Source: Chitinophagales bacterium (lineage in GTDB: Bacteria; Bacteroidota; Bacteroidia; Chitinophagales; UBA2359). Taken from it: a stretch of 7,892 nucleotides of DNA. The stretch's first letter is position 1, and each line of letters starts with the position of its first letter. This document shows positions 6,201 through 7,892 of this stretch, in pieces. Position numbers and translations under genes: made by a program. The notes beneath the pieces were generated by a model that was not told the DNA's origin, searched no databases, and was given only the letters and a program-made list of their open reading frames with translations. The stretch lies in NCBI GenBank assembly GCA_020629335.1, contig JAHDDN010000031.1:15052-22943 (forward strand), in the 5' to 3' direction.

Positions 6201-7726
6201 GGAATATCGTCAACTCCTTTAATCCTGGTTTAATAAACGAAAACACAATATCAGAATTTTACTATACCGCTAATACCTCTAACTGTGCAGATGTTGATAC
6301 GCTAATTGTAGAGACAATCGTTTCTCAAGAAGTAGCACTCACAACTACAGCAACAGAAATATGTATAGACGAAGCTCCATTGCAATTAAATGACTTTGTT
6401 CAAAATGGCGATGGCTTATGGATCGATCAATTTAACCAAACAGTTACAAGTATTAATCCGACAGATTACGGAGTAAATAACATCATTCAAACTTACTATG
6501 CTTCTGGCAATGGCCTATGCGATGATGTAGACACCCTATTCATTTCTATCATAGATGTAGTAGAAGTAGAACTCACAGAATCAGATGTCACCTTCTGTAA
6601 AAATGACCCAATCGTTTTACTAGACGAGTATGTCTATTCGGGTGATGGCCAATGGACCGATGAGGCTGGTTTTATAGTCGGCCAATTTAATCCTGAAATA
6701 TTAGACTCAACTTCACCAACTGAATTTTATTTTTCTGCTTTTTCTAATACCTGCGTAGATGTCGATACACTTAGTGTAACTATTAACGAAAGACCTGATA
6801 TGCCGATCTTTGGCCAATCAGATTATGCGTTCTGTAGCAGCGATGATGAAATACTCATGAGCGCAGAAGGAGCAAATGTACTTTGGTATGATATGTCTAA
6901 TTTGTCAGACGTCCCAACGCCAGGTAATTTATTTCAACCAACAGAGTCAGGAGTTTATTATGTCACCCAAACAGTCAATGGATGTACGAGTATGCCAGCC
7001 GCTATTTCAGTATTGATAGAAGACTTCCAAGAAGTAGCAGTAAATGGCTTCAGTGGCCCTCTATGTGCAGGTGATACAATAGCGCTTAATAGCCTATTGG
7101 TCAATACACCAAATGATGGTTATTGGACAGGAGAAGGAGTAGAAGATAACCAATTAATTACAACAGGAATAAACGCAGGCGTTTACAATTTGTCTTACAC
7201 CATTCCAGCGAATGTCTGCGATGACTTTAGCGATGAGTTTGAATGGGAATTATTGGCTCCATTAAGTCTCAAAAATGATGCACCCCAAATAGAATGTAAA
7301 GACCTAGCGTATCAAGTCAATTTCACAATATATGGAGGTTTAGCTCCTTATACTGTCAATGGCGATCCAATCGCAGGCAATAGCTACACAAGCGAATGGC
7401 GCTTTCGTTTAGATTACGAGTACATCATTGAAGATGCCAATGGCTGTGCTTACTATCTCGGAGGCCGAACACCTTGTCCAGAGGTTTTCCTACGCCCTAA
7501 TCCAAACAATGGTAATTTCTGGGTTTCCTATGGAGAACAACTAACCGATGAAGAAGAAGTCATCGTAAAAGGATATGATTCAACAGGCAGAGAACTCGCT
7601 AATGAATGGATCACTTACACCAATTCAGATAACCACTTCACACTAGAAGGTTTACCAGCAGGTATCTACCTTTTCGTCTTCCAATTTGAGAATGAATCTA
7701 TCACTAAAAAAGTATTAATTTTTTAG
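149..7726 (+). CDS. Giant multidomain T9SS-secreted surface protein (two beta-propellers, Cys-rich modules, ten-repeat stalk)
   Basis: This 2525-residue protein is predicted to be exported by Sec and then carried across the outer membrane by the type IX secretion system. Domains in order: signal peptide 1-26; seven-bladed propeller 38-418; Cys-rich A modules 419-546 and 547-677; second seven-bladed propeller 678-1068; A modules 1069-1201, 1202-1333 and 1334-1444; ten B repeats 1445-2214; Ig-like domain 2215-2294; GYWTGEGV-type beta domain 2295-2371; SprB-like segment 2372-2444; sorting domain 2445-2525. The ATG at 149 is chosen because the signal peptide follows directly and there is no upstream extension. 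The frame is intact. I do not recognise a named orthologue. Similar modular proteins in this phylum act in adhesion, gliding or binding of extracellular polymers, and I infer such a role here. No catalytic motif was seen. Strand composition and codon choice change near 3750, noted separately. Confidence 0.96.
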   Translation: MRFISTLITRVSLVVFCFLLFDSLQAQDDCWLGADPILDVSESYGVSGQDRFESIINTSDGGYLAVGTTYSPEVADFPGVMWFVKLDAMEEVVWMSFYEGAVSSTTEAYDVVEGSDGYVIVGNIVNGGQYNGYVVKIDYDGNIIWTQELGTANSDDLLEAVTYSNGRYVAVGRANNSGSGWVVVLEENGVVFDDFIYSDLIFGTYEFYGVEATGDGGVIIAGSASAPTLGVTGGIAIKLNDDGFGTYELGWEVGINNLPSNAASRFWDVAVTPDGEYVFSGNNFLNTFQDVLVVKLDENGNELWQQILGDEVDELARGITVNDCGQIIVAASTNSVLGGDVTANYGGYDAWVLKLSPNGDVIWEKNFGGSGADLSREVVVNNDGVAILAGITNSNDIDLSNNFGVNDGWIWAVSDEVYTCNSPDETIFTNWIQPTSQFDLSFCEEETINATSYVADFGTDECASQDYFLTTTSYDVLAHNENGVFNTADFAAGDYLLWAVNSFVGGLAPDTLTNISYFSTSYCSCGDADQLFITIEECVPECEDCEASAGTLNLEEDIDYSFCLEDDLSVLSTNYTNNECFSQYLILATDVSLGGMIVELTSGDSTTFDLSNYAEGTYSVLSLNISNDIDTSNFDFVDQIMAHPFFGCLIDLSNPVLFSLNDCIIDDCLLVNTIPEIEWSTPVGGENGDYAYNTIQTSDGGYLVVGDSYSIGGDVSNPIGMSDWWVVKLDAAGQLVWEQSYGTVEEEAAWDVIEVDNGHFVIAGNRGITNNAWAMRIDGAGNVIWANEYGGSQFDEFRTVEKTADGGFAFFGGTNSADGDAIGNTGGASYWLVKTDGGGNIIWQNTYGSSASEGGLDMKVTPDGGYVMTGQSYGGGGDVSGNYGQIDAWIVKVDTNGNIEWENNFGGSAYDYLYKIDNTPDGGYIAAGNTFSNDFDVVGANYADWWVVKLDINGNIEWINTYGGSSFEDCKAVLSGQDGYYLGGTNGSADGEASQYLGIQDYWVMKLDFCGEIVWEKSYGGSYSEEINNMQFANDGGLILSGYSDSNDGDVNAPIGFIGYWIAKLEPEEGICEAYTDWIVEVETPLVYCPDEPILLQDYIEFNEDDCYTQIFAVQSATDSMAGFFLDEDGSFAAGLLQPGTYTGYGLNVHEDELPVLDASLYWSEDVPCTCFDLVEVPIVILESGVPPCGDELCNLNSIDDCEAYTNWNTSIAPTTLIELCPNESLFLAGYVESFNDTECYAQTYLFAEAAAPNNILTFNDNGTFNANDYPSGSYIAYALNFHIYTSNIDIIPVNIEELISTPDFCYDLEQVFVNILTADDPACFEDPCALTTCDALVEGLNIVDGTNYCTDEIINVTAANFNNTDCYNQTYLISTQTIGDPIVLQSVDGVFNTADLADGSYTIWGLNTHVYTDITPINSLMQLEMMADACYDLEGVDINVGTTEVALNTANLSVCSDVGELTLNDYVQSGEGTWSDGTNIITTIDPSMAANNLEIYYTANSALCNDTDTLTINITDFAAVQLTQSSLLLCDNNEIINLVDYVQSGEGTWSDGTNNLVNFDPSTALAETILYYSSGIGDCADTDTLTINILESAEVSLLQNSLNICNADDPVNLNDLVSEGEEGQWTTASGDIIASVDPANLIVDNPTEFYYTALGDCVDTDTLIITTTNFIEVGLTENTLNICSNNETIILSEYVANGSGIWTLDGASIEVFNPASSNTETVELIYGNTLSSCADSDTLSINIESDNQVSLLQSSLDICSNDDLIILNQLVSDGFGTWSDGTNEITNFDPSTAAIDELQELYFSSGTGECDDTDTLSIIVTAGAEVSLLESTLNFCNTDEAIDLNDFVTEENGEWSDGTNIIYSFDPATAIAGTEIELFYTGGEAECADTDTLTITVNTFEEVEISETNWSICNNDTPLNLSDFEISDNGQWSNGTDIITTIDPSTAPINTLIQLYYSSSANVLDECKDVDTLVLTVYEYVEVDLSLSSLSLCTNDDIIELQELVMNANGTWTNEEGNIVNSFNPGLINENTISEFYYTANTSNCADVDTLIVETIVSQEVALTTTATEICIDEAPLQLNDFVQNGDGLWIDQFNQTVTSINPTDYGVNNIIQTYYASGNGLCDDVDTLFISIIDVVEVELTESDVTFCKNDPIVLLDEYVYSGDGQWTDEAGFIVGQFNPEILDSTSPTEFYFSAFSNTCVDVDTLSVTINERPDMPIFGQSDYAFCSSDDEILMSAEGANVLWYDMSNLSDVPTPGNLFQPTESGVYYVTQTVNGCTSMPAAISVLIEDFQEVAVNGFSGPLCAGDTIALNSLLVNTPNDGYWTGEGVEDNQLITTGINAGVYNLSYTIPANVCDDFSDEFEWELLAPLSLKNDAPQIECKDLAYQVNFTIYGGLAPYTVNGDPIAGNSYTSEWRFRLDYEYIIEDANGCAYYLGGRTPCPEVFLRPNPNNGNFWVSYGEQLTDEEEVIVKGYDSTGRELANEWITYTNSDNHFTLEGLPAGIYLFVFQFENESITKKVLIF
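260..1402 (+). other. Beta-propeller 1, seven blades (residues ~38-418)
   Basis: Seven consecutive units of about 45-60 residues share the pattern [TV]xDGGYxxxG ... WxVKLDxNGNxxW. Examples are TSDGGYLAVGTTYS in blade 1, GSDGYVIVGN in blade 2, TPDGEYVFSG in blade 5 and NNDGVAILAG in blade 7. Blade 7 ends at WIWAVSDE and lacks the closing W-E-K-N-F-G-G strand. The segment before blade 1 (ILDVSESYGVSGQDR) resembles that missing strand, which suggests circular velcro closure. Blades 3 and 4 are the most diverged. Cys324 in blade 6 and Cys30 before blade 1 are the only cysteines in or beside this domain. Units of this type recur in many secreted bacterial proteins and probably bind ligands or proteins; no ligand can be named. 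Confidence 0.75.
1403..2179 (+). repeat. Cys-rich A modules A1 and A2 (residues 419-677)
   Basis: Two copies of a ~130-residue module sit between the propellers, A1 at 1403-1786 and A2 at 1787-2179. Shared landmarks are FCxE[ED] near the start, a second cysteine in [DN]EC[AF]SQ[DY], a stretch ending in Phe (GVFNTADFAAGDY in A1, TTFDLSNYAEGTY in A2), a [VL]N hydrophobic strand, then a late cysteine region (CSCGDADQLFITI in A1, GCLIDLSNPVLFSL in A2). The spaced cysteines suggest disulfides in a compact extracellular beta fold. I recognise the style from other Bacteroidota surface proteins but cannot give a family name. Confidence 0.65.
2180..3352 (+). other. Beta-propeller 2, seven blades (residues ~678-1068)
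   Basis: This is a cleaner set of seven blades than the first propeller. The inner motifs are TSDGGYLVVG, VDNGHFVIAG, TADGGFAFFG, TPDGGYVMTG, TPDGGYIAAG, SGQDGYYLGG and ANDGGLILSG. Most are followed by a Gly/Asp-rich loop with GDV or GDA and by [DS][AY]W[IVL]VK[LVT]D and GNIxWxxxYGGS. Blade 7 stops at YWIAKLEPE without the W-x-x-x-Y-G-G strand, while the domain opens with IEWSTPVGGENGDY, which supplies that strand, so velcro closure is again likely. The Asp/Gly-rich loops could bind calcium, which is inference. Two cysteines (in FEDCKAV and LDFCGEI) both lie in blade 6. Confidence 0.8.
3353..4480 (+). repeat. Cys-rich A modules A3, A4 and A5 (residues 1069-1444)
   Basis: Three further copies follow propeller 2: A3 at 3353-3751, A4 at 3752-4147 and A5 at 4148-4480. 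They share an opening CEAYT[DN]W in A3 and A4 (CDALVEG in A5), then [YL]C[PT][DN]E, then [DE]C[YN]xQ[TI][YF], then an Asn/Gly turn before Phe, then P/D-G[TS]Y, then [GA]LN[VFT]H and finally C[FY]DLExVxxxI. A5 is shortest because it lacks the trailing Cys-rich linker and runs straight into the first B repeat. The module is the same as A1/A2, and A3-A5 are more alike to each other than to A2. Confidence 0.7.
4481..6790 (+). repeat. Ten tandem ~77-residue B repeats (residues 1445-2214)
   Basis: Starts are at 4481, 4706, 4931, 5165, 5393, 5624, 5855, 6095, 6329 and 6563, so units run 75-80 residues. Each begins with an E/Q/A-V strand, has a first Cys about 12 residues in, then an L-x-[DE/Q]-[YLF] strand, a G-x-W core (GTWSDGTN in B1, B2 and B5), a [DN]P turn, a [YF][YF] strand and an ending with the invariant pattern C-x-D-x-D-T-L. 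Two cysteines per unit suggest one internal disulfide each. B1-B6 read D[TS]DTL and B7-B10 read DVDTL. I infer an extended stalk of beta-sandwich domains. The unit looks like a compact relative of the GxWxGxG modules seen in other Bacteroidota adhesins. Confidence 0.85.
6791..7480 (+). other. C-terminal beta domains: Ig-like, GYWTGEGV-type and SprB-like segments (residues 2215-2444)
   Basis: Residues 2215-2294 fit the Ig-like domain often found next to Bacteroidota sorting domains: RPDMP opening, YAFCSSDD, an LWYD strand, TPTESGVYYVTQ-like pattern (here QPTESGVYYVTQ) and a second Cys in NGCTS. Residues 2295-2371 carry LCAGDTIAL and GYWTGEGVEDN followed by GVYNLSYT, a known-style adhesin module related in pattern to the B repeats. 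Residues 2372-2444 contain YGGLAPYTVNG and IIEDANGCAY, which resemble the SprB repeat pattern (GGxxPYxxxW ... DxxGC). These probably space the stalk from the sorting domain. Confidence 0.65.
7481..7723 (+). other. Type IX secretion C-terminal sorting domain, type A (residues 2445-2525)
   Basis: The last 81 residues show the standard layout: a [FY]LRPNPNNGNFWV opening, a central VKGYDSTGREL strand-turn, then LEGLPAGIYLFVFQ and a terminal TKKVLIF. This matches the type A T9SS sorting domain, which directs passage through the outer membrane and is usually removed on attachment to the cell surface. It also argues that the gene is complete at its 3' end. Confidence 0.93.
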
Positions 7727-7764
7727 ATGGTGTATTAGACCTTTCCAACAAATCAATCATTTTA
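7727..7764. other. Short downstream spacer, no clear terminator
   Basis: The 38 bases after the TAG stop are AT-rich. The only pairing near the T tract that follows is a 3-bp GGT/ACC stem, too weak for an intrinsic terminator. No coding sequence is visible. Confidence 0.5.
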
Positions 7765-7892
7765 TTTTTTTGGGCGCACCCCTGCGTCGGTCATCCAAGT
7801 GCGCAGCACGAGCCAATTCATCATTATGCATTCATCATTATGCATTCGCCGAAGGCGCAGGGTCGGGCTGTCCGCTCTTATGTGGCTATGCT
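7765..7892. repeat. Structured intergenic element of Bacteroidota type (GGGCG...GGTCGGGCTGTCCGCTC), running off the window
   Basis: A T7 tract (7765-7771) is followed by GGGCGCACCCC and later by GGGTCGGGCTGTCCGCTC (7860-7877). From memory, closely similar pairs of motifs recur between genes in many Bacteroidota genomes. CCCTGCG (7780-7786) is the exact complement of CGCAGGG (7856-7862), and the stem extends inward by a U-G and a C-G pair. Smaller hairpins nest around it: GGG-CGCA-CCC (7772-7781), GTGC-GCA-GCAC (7799-7809), CGCC-GAA-GGCG (7847-7857) and CGG-GCTGT-CCG (7864-7874). Local GC is clearly higher than in the gene. The element is probably cut by the window end. Its function is unknown to me. 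Confidence 0.6.
7817..7847. repeat. 14-bp tandem repeat, 2.2 copies
   Basis: TTCATCATTATGCA occurs at 7817-7830 and again, identically, at 7831-7844, followed by a three-base start of a third copy. It lies in the loop of the long stem of the surrounding element, as an AT-rich insert between its GC-rich arms. Confidence 0.9.

Noticed and set aside
4481..6790. CRISPR-like or DNA-level satellite array
   Set aside because: The periodicity of 225-240 bases follows protein repeat units with diverged DNA. There are no short identical repeats with unique spacers.
149..7726. Enzyme function for the large protein (peptidase, glycosidase or nuclease)
   Set aside because: No catalytic motif or enzyme-like domain was seen; all regions read as beta-rich structural or binding modules.
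7727..7771. Intrinsic terminator directly after the stop codon
   Set aside because: A T tract is present at 7765-7771, but the sequence before it offers only a 3-bp GGT/ACC stem.

Overview
The window is almost entirely one very large gene. A single uninterrupted plus-strand reading frame (149-7726) encodes a 2525-residue protein with an N-terminal signal peptide and a C-terminal type IX secretion (T9SS) sorting domain. That pairing, the AT-rich coding sequence, the absence of a Shine-Dalgarno sequence, a TAnnTTTG-type candidate promoter box and the downstream intergenic repeat all point to a Bacteroidota genome. A marine or environmental Flavobacteriia or Saprospiria member is plausible, but I cannot fix the genus.

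Layout: 1-148 is an upstream intergenic segment holding an AT-rich inverted repeat, a candidate promoter box overlapped by a perfect 15-bp palindrome, and a flanking pair of 8-bp direct repeats. 149-7726 is the gene. 7727-7892 is downstream intergenic DNA; most of it is a structured, locally GC-richer element with a 14-bp tandem repeat inside. The element runs off the window end.

Protein architecture as read by eye: signal peptide; seven-bladed beta-propeller 1 (P1); two cysteine-rich ~130-residue modules (A1, A2); seven-bladed beta-propeller 2 (P2); three more A modules (A3-A5); ten tandem ~77-residue two-cysteine repeats (B1-B10); an Ig-like domain; a GYWTGEGV-type beta domain; a short SprB-like segment; and the T9SS C-terminal domain. 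The order P-A-A-P-A-A-A suggests an internal duplication of a propeller-plus-A unit, followed by expansion of the B stalk. I infer a secreted or surface-anchored adhesin or binding protein, with the propellers as a displayed head and the B repeats as a disulfide-stapled stalk. No enzymatic motif was seen.

The most unusual signals are the twin velcro-closed propellers, the recurring A module, the invariant C-x-D-x-D-T-L signature in every B repeat, a switch in strand composition and codon choice near 3.75 kb inside the gene, and the structured 3' intergenic element. There is no second gene in the window, so no operon partner can be assigned.
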